From positions 3,710,001 to 3,774,000 of the forward strand of contig NC_057319.1 of assembly GCF_000687475.1 (NCBI RefSeq): DNA of 64,000 nucleotides, given 5' to 3'. Below, one piece after another: positions 47,201 to 59,865 of this stretch. The stretch's first letter is position 1. Each line of letters starts with the position of its first letter. The stretch is from Ustilaginoidea virens (Eukaryota; Ascomycota; Sordariomycetes; Hypocreales; Clavicipitaceae). The translations under genes were made by a program, and so were the position numbers. Below the pieces are notes generated by a model. It had not been told where the DNA came from. It saw nothing but the letters and a program-made list of their open reading frames with translations, and searched no databases.

Positions 47201-47257
47201 CGCGGCACATCCGTCGCAGTGTGCCCAATTGGGCACCTTGCGACAGCGATTCCGACA
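47201..47257 (-). repeat. Inverted fragment of a copia-A-family LTR 5' end
   Basis: Read on the minus strand from 47257 it begins TGTCGGAATCGCTGTCGC, identical to the copia-A LTR tip, and continues through the palindrome (47213-47244) to GACGGATGTGCCGCG. Beyond that the match is lost. It is less mutated than the island copies. Confidence 0.88.
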
Positions 47258-47314
47258 GATAGTCCCCCCCTGCTTGTGTAACGGACCATACTTTTGGCTT
47301 GTGCCTCTGTACGG

Positions 47315-47344
47315 ACAACTGGGTATACCGAGTTTATATCAATA
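47315..47344 (+). repeat. Direct fragment of a copia-A-family LTR 3' end
   Basis: ACAACTGGGTATACCGAGTT followed by TATATCAATA matches the last 30 bp of the copia-A LTR with three differences, in the plus orientation. It lies 57 bp beyond the inverted 5' fragment, so the LTR has been rearranged. Confidence 0.85.
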
Positions 47345-48860
47345 TATTTAGTCTATGATGTGTATAGACGCAAAGCTATATATATCTAGTTCTATATTAC
47401 ATGCATGCTGCCGTCATGTCCACGTGAGGTGGCACCTAAGTTAGAATCGGAGTACGGAGCACTAAAGGTGGCACGTGCTAGCTTTTATGGGTACATGCAA
47501 CAAAACAAGCAGGAGCGATTCTCCTCACCACGTCAGTCACACTGCACAGCAAAGCAGCCAGAACAAACATGATGCATGCAACAAACTATCCTCCGATATG
47601 ATTGCCCTTTCATTACTTACCAAGGTAGGTAGGTAGCTTGCAATGATTTGATTGATTTTATATTGGAATTGCAACATGTAGCAGCTACATGTAAAGACAT
47701 AATCTGGGTACCTAGAAGCCAAGCCCCCATTGCAACCAACTCATCGCATCGCAGTACCGCGCTTTTGCTGCAACACAACACAGCACAACACAACACACAG
47801 CTTCATCGCCGTCCAAGAGGTAGATTGCAACATCCCTATCCTCTCGTATTTCTCTCGCCCGGCATTGGTGATGATCCGAGCTCGGCGTGCAAAATAGAAT
47901 AGTCTGGCCTTGCGGTGGCGCCCGTTTGTACGGCGCGTCGACACCTGAAACCCGTAGCCTTGTTTCCTCGTTTATATCCGCCGAACCTTCTTTTCCATGT
48001 CCGCAAATCGACATGGGGAAGCTCTTTTGGGGCGACGCTCCGTATGACGACGCCTTGGAGAGCATGTGGAAACTTGGCAGTGCGCTTGATAGGTTGTGCA
48101 AAATAAGTTGCTCGTCACCTTGCTGGAAATGCAGCCATGCTCCATCGACTGTGGGGTAAGCGTTCGCAGCATTCTAAACGGCGTTTCAATTCAATACCAG
48201 GCGCAGGCGCAGGCACAAAGCGTCAGTAGAGACGTCAGCAGAGGCGTTGGTAAAAGGGCGTTGGTAAAGGCGTTGAAAGCCAGCCGCCTTCATCGCATCA
48301 TCGACATCGACATCGTCGTCATCATGGACCAAAAATAAAACATAAACTTATATGTATGTATATATATAAATGTATCTTCTGTAACAAACAAGTGTGGATT
48401 TTGAAATCAATCTGCTACATGCTACATCGTTACGCCCTGGTATACCTAAGAATTGCCGTTCCGTCTCCTCCCTCATCATTGGTGTCTTCATGCCTCCCCT
48501 CTGCCTCTGAATGAATGCCTTATGTAGTTTACCGAGTCAGCATCTCGACTCCTGCAGCGCCCAGACACACAATCTTGTGAGGAGAAACCTCCCCCATCGT
48601 CGCCATCCGACATTGAAAATGCTCCCAAGTGCACCCTATGAAGCCCGGCCAAAAAAAGACGAAAAAAGAAAGAAACAAAGAAAGAAAGAAAGAAAAGGGG
48701 ACGAAGAAGAACAAGGAGAAAAGACCATCCTAAACAGTAAATCTCGCGCCGCCTTCCCCTTAAAGCAATGCTTCCCCATCACACACATGCCATGGAATTC
48801 TTCATTCATTCAGAAACGGCCCATCCGTGCCTTTAGTCAATCAAAAGACAGAAAGAGCCT
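47345..48860. other. Intergenic region, no gene recognised
   Basis: 1.5 kb between the LTR debris and the IQGAP stop codon. It has a short CAACACAACACA repeat (about 47,770-47,800), CAGGCG repeats (about 48,200) and an AAAG-rich stretch (48,650-48,720). No convincing open frame or RNA gene. Confidence 0.5.
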
Positions 48861-51800
48861 TCATGTACCATAAAACTTCTTATACACAAGATGTAGTAAG
48901 AGGTTGACGTTCAGCTTGAGACTTCCCTCAAACAAGTTCATGAACTGGTGAGCCTCAAACTGTGCCTGCAGCATGTCCTCGATGGGCACCATGGCGCTGG
49001 CTCCAGGCATCTGGATATGACCGCGCGATCCCTCAATCACGAAGACGCCAACCTCGTCGCACGAAATAGTAATGTTAATCTTGTCCCAGTCGCGATCGCC
49101 CAATGCGTCCCACGAAACCAGCACACCTTTTTCCGAAAGGGCGCGAGCGCTGTACTTGTAGCTTCCAAACTTGGGAACGCGGCCACTTCGTTCAAGCTCG
49201 CGCTGGTGGTTGTACTGCTTGGTGAAGGGGAGGATAAACTTCTTTCTCCTGTTTTCCAATGAGAGCAAAAGTCAGCAGCAAGAATAATCAAGCTCTGGTC
49301 CGAGACAAGCAAGAAAAAAAAGGGGGGGGGAATGAACAGGGGAAATGAACCCCGGGGCGGGGGGAACCTACCCTTTCTTGTTTTGTAGCGTCACCATCGC
49401 TTGCTCAATGTAGTCGTCATACGTCTTCCTCTGTTGCTCCAGGTACTTTGCCTTGTCGTAAAGGTTGCCCAAGGTGAGTCGGACGCCCTCCAGTTCCCGT
49501 TGTCTCTGCACCCTTCGGCGGCTCTTGGTTCGGATATCGCTGGCAATGGCGTTCAGAACATCTTGGTAGTAGTTTTGTTTCGAAATACGTCCCATCTGTT
49601 CCAGCCTCATGATGTTTTCAAGCGCCGTACGCTTGAGTTCGTAATACGACATTCTAGTCACGTCAACCATGTTCGAGTCCGAATACGCTCCGCGCGTGTC
49701 TTTGCCACAGGAAAAGTCTTCGTGCAACAGAGATTGCCATTTTCCCTCGTCTTCGTTGGAGATGGGCTTGACCAAGATCTCCAGCAGGTTGGTACCCGTC
49801 TGCACACGGATGATGTACAGGACGCAGCGCTTGGTTTCCATGAAGAGTGCCTTGATGTCTTCTTCGGGATCTTGGACGTCGTGAATTTTCGGGGTCAAGA
49901 ACATTTGTATATCAGACGATCCGGCGGCGTTCATCTCGCTCTCGTTGCTCTTAACGTTACCCAGCTCTTGAATGATGTCTCGAAGCACATCATCGCGCGA
50001 AGGGCACAAGAAGGGGAGATGAGACACCACCAGGTGGTGAATGGCAAACACGTCCGTCATCTTGATGTACAAGGTTGGTTTGTTCTTGGCGTACAGGTCG
50101 TTGAACTCGTCAATATCAAATGTTTGCTCAGCGTCAGGGACGGAAATCAGGCTCTGCAGAATCTGTCGGAGGCGCTGGACAGAATCCGTGACAAAGTTGT
50201 TCAGCGGCTGCAGATAAATGTTTTCGCCGCCAAAAGGTCGCCCAGACGCAATCTGCCCAATGACCTTGGCCACCTCGCTCAGGTTCCTTCTCTGAAGCGG
50301 GCTGAGCGATCTTTCAATGACGCCCACCTGTTCCGGCATGGTCAACGCCGGTTGGAGGTAGAATTTCCACAACCAGTTGGCGACAATCTGGAGCAAATTT
50401 TCCTGGGGCTCGCGGCCGAAGTGTTGACAAAGAGCCTGGAACATCTGGCCGCAGAGAAATCGGGTGCCATATGGCATCTTGGGAGCCATGTCCTCCAAGG
50501 CCAGGAAGAACTGGTCGCAAATCTCCCGCAAGTCCCGTAGATGGTCTATGAAGAGGCGTCTAGTTTCGGCATCTCTAATCGCCACCTCTCGCGGCACGTC
50601 AAGGGGCCGGTGATCGGGGCGCCCGGTCCGGAGTTCTTCGTTATTGATGGCAGAGCGGTAGATTTGCATGGGGTCGCTCTCCAAGTCCAAGGCAGGGTCT
50701 TCGATGATATTGTCGCGTATAAGAGGTCCCAGAACGCCGCGCAAGTACTTTCGATCTCTGGGTGATCGGGTGTAGTTGCCCAGCAGCTTGGGCCAAAAGT
50801 AGTTGCCTCGGATATACTCCTGAATCGCTCTGCTTCCTTCAATCTCTTCCCGAACAGCCCTCGCAATCAGTTTCAAGAGATAGTACTCCTCACGTCGCTT
50901 CTGCGCATAGCCAAACAGACTCATGACGAGAAGCTCGATTCTCTTGCCTTCCTTCTCAGATGTGCCGTTTTCACGCAGATGCTTGAACAACCGGGCAAGG
51001 TACTGAGGCTGGGTTTGCAGAGTGAAGAAGAGTTGTTGATAAGACTCTAGCTTCTTTCGCGAGCTTTTGTTCAGGGCTTTCAGATCAAATTGGTTGGCTG
51101 AAGTGATTGTACTGCTTGCCAAGAGGCCCATCGAGCTTCCTCCGTAGTTGTGCTGATGTCGGACGACTTCGTCAAGAGTAATCTTGTTCTTGACGAGCAA
51201 AGCAATCTTTATGTCGAGCTGATCGATATACTGCTCCAGCAGCTCATTTTGGCGCACTTGTTGGACAACAGTCTTGCGCATGCGCTCAAACTCGACCTCT
51301 TCGTTGAAGTCAAAGTCGCTGTCGTTCAAAAGGTGGACAAAATTCTTCACGGCGTTGACGGGGGGGTTCTTGCCAGTTGTCAAGCTCTTGTAAGCCTCGC
51401 CCTGAACCTTGGCTCGGACGAAGCTCTGAATCTTGATAACCTTCTTCATGTTTTCGTTAAAGTATCGCTTCTTCTCCTCGAACCTGGCGCGCACAATAGA
51501 AGCCTTTGCGCCAGCTTGAAAAGCAGCAATAGACGCCTCTTCTTCCTCAAGCTCGGTGAGTACGTCGTCAACTCTAGCTCGGGCTATCATGGCTTTCAGG
51601 ATGGCTTGAAACGTAGCTGTCGCCTCGTCGTGGGAGCAAAGTTCGTCTAGTAGTGCCGTGCCGTGTTTTCGGCTGATGTAGCCTCGGCATAGCCCTTGCA
51701 GGTCCATGATGCGGGCCTCGTGAAGATTGAGCTGTCTTCCCAAGGCCGACACTTTGCGTCTCTCTAGCATGCCCCTGGCGCTTGACTGAAGAGACAGAAT

Positions 51801-54023
51801 GGCTTCGAGATTTGCGTCGAGAGAATCCAGCTGCTTTTTTACTTCACGACGAACGGCTCCAGCACGTATAACAGCCTGCAGCTGTCCGATATCAAAATCA
51901 TGCTTCCGAACTTCATCTTTGCATGCCTCCAGTTTCTCTCGAAACAGTTTGCCTCGTACAATACTTTGCAGTGCTTCCCATTGAGGCGCAAGCCCCCGTA
52001 GGTGCTGCTGCTCGCGATCAATCCGAGTTCTAGTGAGTAAAGCCCTCGCAGCAGCTTGCAGTGCAGCAATGGTTTTGGCCTCTTCCTCCAGCAGCAGCAG
52101 ATTCTCGTTCACCTTGACCCGGGATGCCATTCCGCGAGCAAATGCCTGAAGCCTCTCGACATTGTCAGATGTCATCTCTGTCTCTTTGTGCTGAGCTGCC
52201 AAAGTTTTGCGGAGCAAGAAGCCTCTGGAAACTGCCTGGATTTCCCGGACGAGCCCCCTGCAGCCCCCCAACTGGCACAATACGTCTCGTACGTCGCGGC
52301 GAGCCTTGTTTGCCCGTACCATGCTTTGCAGCTCCAGGACATCCGGCTCGAGGGTCCTCCAGAAGCTCTCGCTTCGTTTCAGCCGTTCCCTGACCAGGAA
52401 TCCGCGCACCGCGCTCTGCACCAATATGGCCGATCGCCGCATTTGTAGCCGGTAGCTCATAATTTGTCGGCTGAAATCGCCACGAATTCGTGATTGCAGG
52501 TCAATCAACCAATCCTCTTCGTCCCAAAACCGCTGCATTCTTTCTCCGAGTCGCAGTCTGAGCAGGGCTCCCCGAACTTGAGCTTGTAAATCGACGACAC
52601 AGCCTTCGTTTTCGGCGAGTTCGCGGTCGATTCGCTCCTCCTCTGTTTCTTCCGGTTCAGGCTCGGGGACCCCAAAATCAGCTCCCATATTACCGAAGCT
52701 TGGCATGTTAGCCCCAAGCATGTCCAGTCCCTTCTGCATCGCCTCCAGTTCATGATGCTCAAACTCCAGTTGGCCAACAAGATTGCCGATGCGAAAGTCG
52801 ACAATACCCTTGCGAAACAGCAGCCAACTGAGAGCATGAATGCAGTAAATGACTTTGGGTATGTTTTTCTTTTCGTAGAGGTCTATCAGTTCAAATCGGA
52901 AGAGATCAGGGAGTTCGACTTCGTCAAGATATCGGAAGAAAATGGCAATATTGTCCGAGTGACGAAACTGGAGCTTGGGATGGTGAAATATTCGAAACCG
53001 TTTGTTTGGATTCAACGCCTCAACGACATTGGCCAGAGTCACGCCATCTCGCAGAGCCTCCTCCAGTTCGACGATGGCTGGGAGAGACTTTTGTGTGACA
53101 TCCTCGATCCACTCTTTGGCTTCCCCTATGTGGCATAGATATTCGTAGGCCTGAAGAAACTGGCGCTGCTTATCCATCCAGTTGCGACCTTCCCATCCGT
53201 ACCCGCCGGATCTGGTCCCGCCAGCGGAGTTTGTGCGGTCCGCGCGTTGCAGTCGACGTCGACCCCGCAGCCCGACGACTTCCTGGGCGGGCGATGTAAT
53301 GGTGAAGTCTTCGGCGGCATCGGACTCGACCAGCCGCGACAAGGTGCGAAGCTCCCGAGTAGAAGATCGCCCAAGCAGCTCAAGATCCGGCCGGCCGATA
53401 TGAGTTGTGTGAGTTGCCTGAGGGGAGCCGCCGGCATGCGATTTGGTGGCCTTACTGCGAATTATCGAGTCGGATCGAGTCAAGAGCATCGAGTTTGGTC
53501 TCATCATTGGCGGACGGGGCGGAGATGTGGGCGACCCCGTAGCCCCGTCATACTGAGAGAGGGAAAGTTTTCCAATGTCCACGCTCTTTCCACGTTCGTG
53601 CCTGGAAGATTTCTGAGGCAAGGCGGCATGGCCACCAGTCCGTGGGGATGAAACAGGAGCTGGGGGCAAGGGTCGAAAGGATTGGCGAGGAGGTGTGGTC
53701 GGGGGGTTGTCTGGTGCCTTTTTACAGTTGCTGGTGGCAACAGCTTCAAAGGTTCGCGCCCTAGCTAGAACATCGCTCTGGCCACGCTTGTGTTTGGAGC
53801 CAGCGACCAAGCCGTAGTTGCTGGATGCCGAAAAGAACTGGGAATCGGCACTGTGGATCGATGTCGAGGAATAGCCTGAAGATGCCGATGATGACGCGGT
53901 GGAAGGGAAGCGGTTGATAGCGGATGTACTGATAGATAACGTGCTACTGTCATGCGTCGCCGTGGTGGGAGAAGTAAGGCCAGCAGTGTGGGCAGGACGC
54001 AGGGGATATGGATGGAACGACAT
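48861..54023 (-). CDS. IQG1: IQGAP-type cytokinesis scaffold (Rng2/Iqg1)
   Basis: Exons (minus strand) 54023-49372 and 49248-48861, phase 2, give 1,679 residues. IQGAPs gather F-actin, myosin light chains/calmodulin and formins at the division site. Layout: a 280-residue Ser-rich N-terminus; a calponin-homology domain at about 281-400 (FLQAYEYLCHIGEAKEWIED, LPDLFRFELIDLYEKKN); a run of at least ten IQ-like repeats at about 490-870 (LQAxxRGxxxR pattern); a RasGAP-related domain at about 1005-1330 (FFTLQTQPQYLARLFKHL, PYGTRFLCGQMF); and the RasGAP C-terminal region ending FEGSLKLNVNLLLHLVYKKF. The start at 54023 (MSFHPYPLRP) is the first ATG with protein-like sequence. The single intron (49249-49371) sits near the 3' end. 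Confidence 0.95.
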
Positions 54024-55642
54024 TGTGCCGACGTCTCGGTGTCGCCTCCCCTCCACTGGTCCACGTTTGTCGTTTGTCGTTTGTCGCTTTGTCGTCACTC
54101 GTTGGCTGTTCTCCGCATCCCTTGCTGCGTTTGAGATAATAAGCGCGTGTCAGTGTGTCCCTACGACCAACTGCACATCGTTTCGAAGTCGGGGTTTTCT
54201 TCAGAATCGAGACAGAGCTGCAATGTTGGAGAGCGCTCTGAACGGACACATAAAGTTGACAAAGTGGCCGATTTTGAGACATACGTTTCTTGCGAAAGAG
54301 GGAACGTGGGAGACACGACCAAAATGCCGACAATAAGATCGGCGTTCAAACACACCGTCTGCCTGCGCCAGCACGGGGGGGGGGGGGGGGGGGGGGGGGA
54401 AGGAAAGAAAAGAAAAGAAAAGGAATAAAAAAAAATGAAGATATACGCTTCGCCAAAGTGTGTTGATCTTCGAAAAGGGGCAGGTCGCCGTCAAAAAGGA
54501 TTAAAGATGCGGTAGGCCTGATGTCTAGGTCAAGCAAGGGAGCAGATGACGAGTGAATCCAAAGGTGCAATTACAGGTACATACATTGGTTACAATAACC
54601 ATCGTCATGAATGCTCGCTCACCTGGATGCACCTGGCTATCAGCTGGCAATCGGCGCGGGGTTCCTTCCTCTTTTTTTCTGCCCGGCTAGGTTAGCCTAG
54701 CCCGCTGCGTTGACACTGAGGAAAAGTAAACAAACATGTAGGCAACCCCCCGGCAACGGGTTAATAGACGATATGATTGGCTGGCATCGACCATCAGCTG
54801 CCAGGTTTTTGGATGGCCCCCGAGCTTGAGCCTTATTTACCGGGTTCCATGGTTTCATGGTTCCATCACCTTCAGTGGTATTTAATTAATTGCTGACGGG
54901 GAAGTGCTAGCAAACACCAGCAGGATGGTGGTAAAGTTGAGCTGATATTTATCGTCCGTCAATGCAACAGTCAGTCAGTGGCGCGCAGAGCTCAAATGGG
55001 CCTTGGCACCGACAAGTGCCGTGTATTTTCTTCGCTTAGAAATCTGCATGCAGCTGGTCACAGGCCCCTAGACCTTCAGGATGAACATCAGTGACAACCA
55101 TCGCGGGGTCTGGTTCGAGTTGAACCGAGTCAGCAAACTTCCATTCACGCGGGCCGGTCCTTAAGAGGCTTTGTGGCGGTGGAGATGAAGTTCGAGGGAG
55201 GGGTTTTTTCACGGATAATTAATATTGCACGTCAAGCCTGAAGGTGGCAGCGGAGCATGCCTGCGACGATGCGTCATCGTCATGCATGCATGCATGTGCA
55301 TGCATGCATCACAGGTCGTTGTTGTCAATGGGTTTTCACGGTAGCGTACTCTGTATGCCCATCAAAATTCTGGTCCGCAAGCCACCAACAAAGGTTGAGC
55401 ATTGCTCCCTCCGAGGAGTCGAGGACACTCATGATGAGCATTTGCATAACAATACTCCGCAGCTAGTAGATTATCCGATAGGGTAAGATGACCGGGGGTT
55501 TGGATTTAGCTCAGCGTGACCAGAGATGCGTCACTAGGAAGACCTTGACTGGATTGGGTTGCCCCAAAAGCATACTAGGCAGCAACGCCTGATTGGTTGG
55601 ACCCATTCCCACTCTCCAAGTTTAATCTCATTGTTCTTGAGC
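54024..55642. other. Divergent intergenic region, IQG1 and RMD1
   Basis: Holds both promoters. Seen: GTCGTTT repeats (about 54,064-54,092), a G run of about 25 bases (54,375-54,399) followed by AAAAG repeats, and a TGCATGCA-rich tract (55,281-55,310). No gene is supported. Confidence 0.5.
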
Positions 55643-55765
55643 ATGGCTCCGACGCTTCGCCTCTTTCAAAACCTCCAAACATCACCTCTCTCGCCTCCAT
55701 CGCCAACAGGTCTCATCGCCTTGCCTTTTGATCTGCTCGCAGCCTTAATTTACGGTTTCAAATAA
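55643..55765 (+). other. Candidate upstream reading frame in the RMD1 leader
   Basis: A 40-codon frame (MAPTLRLFQN...IYGFK) starts in a GAGCATGG context and ends 65 bp before the RMD1 start. If the transcript begins further upstream it could act as a regulatory uORF; no family resemblance is seen. Confidence 0.25.
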
Positions 55766-55830
55766 AAATAAAAGTAGAGCCAGAGAGAAAGCATACTACC
55801 ACAAGCCCGACCCTGTGGCTGGCCACAAAC

Positions 55831-58127
55831 ATGTCGTCAGGCAAGAAAGGACCCACGGTCCTTGTAAGCTCTTCTCTCCTGAATCTCGACGGACGGCTCC
55901 AACCCCACTAACGCAAGGCCAGGTAACCGACGCCAGAGAGAGGCCAAATCAGCGAAGAGTTTCCCGACGCCCCGATACGAGCATTGGGGCTCCTGTCGTC
56001 CGCATGCCGATGAGATTCATGACTGTCGACAATGTGCTGCAATACAATTCACAAATTCCATCCGGTCAGCCGCGAGGACCCCCGACCTGGCAAAGACCAG
56101 GTTCAGCCCCTGGGAGCAGCCAAGGTCGGCGCATGGTTTCCGGGGGCGGGTTACCCAACCTTCAATCACGAACCGGACAAACCATGCCTTCGCGAACGAC
56201 GAAAATCAGCCAGAAGCTGGTGCTTTTGCCCGAGACCGATGAAAGCGCCGAGGACAGCAACGAGGAGATGGAGAGCGAGGCAGCCATGTCACGAAGGCTG
56301 CAGAGCGAAGAGGACGGGCCGTTGCGGGATGAGGAGCTAGATGTTTTGAGGCAAAGAGGTGGTGTAAGAGGAAAGAGTTACGCCGAAAGACTGCCCAAAC
56401 AGCAGCGCAAGGATAGGGTCAGCCGATTGACGGCTTACTGCACGGCCCAGGCGTACAAGACGACCGAGACGTCCGAATTCCTGAGGAAGAAGCACGACGC
56501 CAGGACGAAATTATACGACGACTGCCTGTACGCTATTTATGCGCTGCCGCTACTGAACGGCACGGAAGGATTTCGGGTGCGTGGCCGGCCGATGCTCAAG
56601 ACTCCTGGCACAGGAAAGACTATGCTGGATCTGGAGATTGAGAGAAGCGAACAACGAGATCACTACAAGGGCTACTTTGCAGACGACGCATACACCTCGC
56701 CAGGAAGTCCCCGACGTGAGGGTGGAGAATCCAGTCGATACGGACCCTCGTCGCCCCCCAGAAATGAAGCTCAGCAAGACGCGGAAGACGGCATCCCGTC
56801 CCAGATCAATCGGCTGGCCCCTGATGCGAAAAGCTTTGGCGAGATATTCGTATTTTCCTACGGCGTGGTTGTGTTTTGGAACTTTACAGAGCATCAGGAA
56901 AAGGACATTCTGGCCGACCTAACCTTTGCCGACGCCGAAACGGGCGTCTCGCTCTTGACGCGGCCCCTGGAACAAGATGACTTTGAGACGGAAGAGTTCC
57001 ACTTCGAATACAGCGCCGATGTCAAACTTCCTCGGGTGTTTAACGACATGATCACGTTGCTTCCTCGCTCCGACCACATGATCAAGCTGACCATAAGTCA
57101 TGCCATTGCACAAAGCACGAAGCTGTGCTTCTTTGAAGGGCGGATGAGCGAAACGATGCTTGACGCGCAACATGTACCAAAGACGTTGGCACTGACGGGA
57201 CAGTTGAACATGACGAGGGTCGAGATTGTTACACTTTTGGGTAAATTGTTCAAGAGCCGTGTGGACATTAACCTCTGTAAGTGCTTCACGCCCGCGACTT
57301 GGTTATGCGAGGGCGAGCCGAGGCGACGGCACGTACCAAGCGTCATGAAAGCAAGAAGAAAATAAAACCCAAAACACACACACACACACACAGCTTACTA
57401 ACATGGTGACCAAATCTACACAGCATCCAACATTCTCGACGTGCCAAACTTCTTTTGGGATTCGGAGCCAACACTTCATCCCCTGTACGCTGCTATCCGG
57501 GAGTATCTGGAGATTGACCTTCGCATCAAGGTGCTCAACGAGAGATGTCGCGTCTTCTTGGACCTGGCCGAAATTCTGTCCGACTCGATAGCGGATGCGA
57601 AGATGAGCTGCATTACGTGGATCGTCATCGTACTCATACTGATTAGCATCCTGGTCACAGTCACCGAGGTCATACTGCGCTTCGTCATGCTCAAAAAAAG
57701 CAGCGGCAACTCCAACCTGGAGAGCCCGCTCGACTCGGTATCCTGGGCCGGAAACACGAATCCCTCGGAGGCCCCCGAGGTGCTAACACTCGACCCGAAA
57801 GGTGCGGACATGGCGTTGCAGGAAGGGGGATTGTCCCCAGGCGCGGCCGTTGCTGAGCTTGAGGTTGTTGCACTTGCCCTCGGCTTGCAGCGGAACGCGA
57901 CGCTGGCTGATGTTGAACGGGGCATCCGCGAGTTACAAAGGGCAGCGGGGTCGATTGATTACGGTTACTGCGCCAGTGGTGAAGACCGGAATTGCATGGG
58001 TTCCTCACGTTCCGAGAATCACCGGCAGGATTTCCTGGGAGGGTCCAGGTTGCCGTGCCCTGGCTTAGACTGTGAAGCCGAGGACTTTGGCGACGGCCAA
58101 GGCGCAGACGACGAAGCCTGGGCATAA
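55831..58127 (+). CDS. RMD1: Rmd1/Sif2-type DUF155 membrane protein
   Basis: Exons 55831-55863, 55923-57276 and 57424-58127 give 696 residues. The first exon encodes only MSSGKKGPTVL; its 59-bp intron has a CTAAC branch site and phase 0. The N-terminal 150 residues are basic and low complexity. A conserved Q.KDRVSRLTAYCTAQAY motif follows, then the DUF155 core FGEIFVFSYGVVVFWNFTEH at about residue 317, LFKSRVDINL|SSNILDVPNFFWD across intron 2, and one C-terminal membrane helix (WIVIVLILISILVTVTEVIL, about 523-551). Yeast Rmd1 was found in meiotic nuclear division and the family includes mitochondrial RMND1 and S. pombe Sif2. About 145 residues follow the helix, a longer tail than I expect. 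Confidence 0.88.
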
Positions 58128-58280
58128 CACTGGCAGGAGTGGCGAGCCCCGACTGTTTGCCAGAGACAATGCAATGCCCAGGGGGGGTGGGGGGTTTGGA
58201 CGTCGGCGACACCGTGAAAGGCTCGGCTGGATAGCCCCCTCTGCGGTTGGCTTGACGGGTCGTTGCGAGGCGCGACGGAT

Positions 58281-58327
58281 ACTCGAATGGCCTCGAATGG
58301 CCTCGAATGGCCTCGAATGGCCTCGAA
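58281..58327 (+). repeat. 10-bp minisatellite CCTCGAATGG
   Basis: About 4.7 head-to-tail copies, identical except at the edges, 150 bp after the RMD1 stop codon. Confidence 0.95.
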
Positions 58328-58425
58328 GATGCGACGCGCAAACTGGCGCCTGTGCCAGCACGACCAGTCTGATTGATCTTTGGGCCCTCTGCGAGTCTTT
58401 GCAGTCCGGTGCTTTTGGCCCAAGG

Positions 58426-58514
58426 GCAAAAGCCTCGCAAAAGCCTCGCAAAAGCCTCGCAAAAGCCTCGCAAAAGCCTCGCAAAAGCCTTGCAAAAGCC
58501 CTCGCGAAAGCCTC
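58426..58514 (+). repeat. 11-bp minisatellite GCAAAAGCCTC
   Basis: Eight copies, the first five or six near identical and the last two diverged. The 11-bp period gives all three frames in turn, so long open frames here are a by-product. Confidence 0.95.
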
Positions 58515-59172
58515 CGTCGACTAGGCTGGCCCCGGGACAGCCACCCGCCCGCTGCTTGAGACCCCAAACAGGTGCTTGCTGGCGTCACCTACCTGTTACA
58601 AGGCGCCCCCAAAACAGCCGCAGCCTTGATTTAGCACGCCGCCATGTCCTTTTTCACAGCAAGGGGCGTTTCCCGAGGCGTTTGGTTCTGTCTGATCCGT
58701 CCAGCTAACACGACGCGGTTCCATTTATTGGGGTTTCGATTTATTATTATTTTATGTTTTTATTTATTGATTTGTTTATTTAATTATTTAATTTTTTTTA
58801 CTTTGGTTATCTGTCGTGTCCCTTATCCCTGCCACCCCCCTTTTTCGCTCTTCTGTGTCAAAGAACGCGGCTCAGCGATGCCCTAGTGCCTTGCTAACTG
58901 CACTCCGTGCCCGACAAACATCCATTTGAAGCTTGCCGTCGACCAGGCGCGCCAACCGCATCAGGCAGCCGCAGCGTGGCAGTTTGCGGGGTCGACTGCT
59001 CATATGTCTCCATCCAAGTTGACGACGAACTTGGCTTGGTTCTCCGCGGCCCCTAACTTCGAATCTAGTGACGCTGGCTGCCACGCTGCGATGCCGAGTC
59101 CCGACCCCGACCAACCAGCCAGCCATACATCAATAACGTTCGACTTACCATTCCGGTCTAGTCTCTGCCCCC

Positions 59173-59242
59173 CACTTGCACTTGCTCTTGCACTTGCTCT
59201 TGCACTTGCACTTTGCACTTGCACTTTGCACTTTGCACTTGG
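59173..59242 (+). repeat. CACTTGC(TCTTG) tandem array
   Basis: Mixed 6- and 12-bp units built from CACTTG, GCTCTTG and CACTTTG, shifting from one variant to the next along the array. Confidence 0.85.
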
Positions 59243-59865
59243 GGATAAAGCTTTCAGCTGCTGAGTACGGAGTACTCCGTACAGCTGGTCCGCTCGGGCC
59301 AACGCTCCACCCAAGCCCCTTGCCCTGCAAGCCGCCTTCCACTGCCGCGTCACCAGCCCCCCTTTATCAGGACGGGTCTGGTGCCAATCCCCACCCGCGC
59401 CGATTGACCGACCAGTGACCCTTACCCAGAGCTCTGTACCAATCTCCGTGGTGCGGAGTTACTCCGTCCTCGGTACGGAGTGCTTGGTCTTTCTTTTTGT
59501 TCGCCAAAACACCACCCCAGCCTCCCAGCCCCACCTCGAAAGCCAGGCCCCACTAAAAAAGGACGCGTACGCACTTGCGCAACACCCAACGCGTCCTGTC
59601 GCTGTCGTCCAACGACGCCCGCCTTCGTTTTCTTTTCTTTTTTTTTTTTTTTTTTTTTTGGTAGTTCTGCTTTCGGCCGGCGTGGCTCCGAACGGCACAC
59701 GGACCAGCCGGACCAGACCGAACCAAGGCACAGGACGGACGGATAAATACGCCGGCAACTATTTTCAACGGCGCCAAACCAGAGCAGCCTCGTGCCAAGC
59801 AAGAGCATGGCAGACGTGACGAGATGGATAGATGCATGGCCCAAGCGAGTGCTTGTTTGCCAGGT

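Noticed and set aside
45074..47344. Helitron or complete DNA transposon at the inverted repeats
   Set aside because: No transposase or RepHel frame inside and no target duplication seen; the Rep-like fragment lies outside the arms and is truncated. Kept only as a finding.
48096..48338. 80-codon frame with a QAQAQAQ stretch
   Set aside because: Short, low complexity, no family resemblance, no splice or context support.
49401..50540. 379-codon plus-strand frame
   Set aside because: Antisense of the IQGAP RasGAP-related region; no independent family resemblance.
58426..58514. CRISPR-like repeat array
   Set aside because: Eleven-bp head-to-tail repeat with no spacers, in a eukaryotic genome; a minisatellite.
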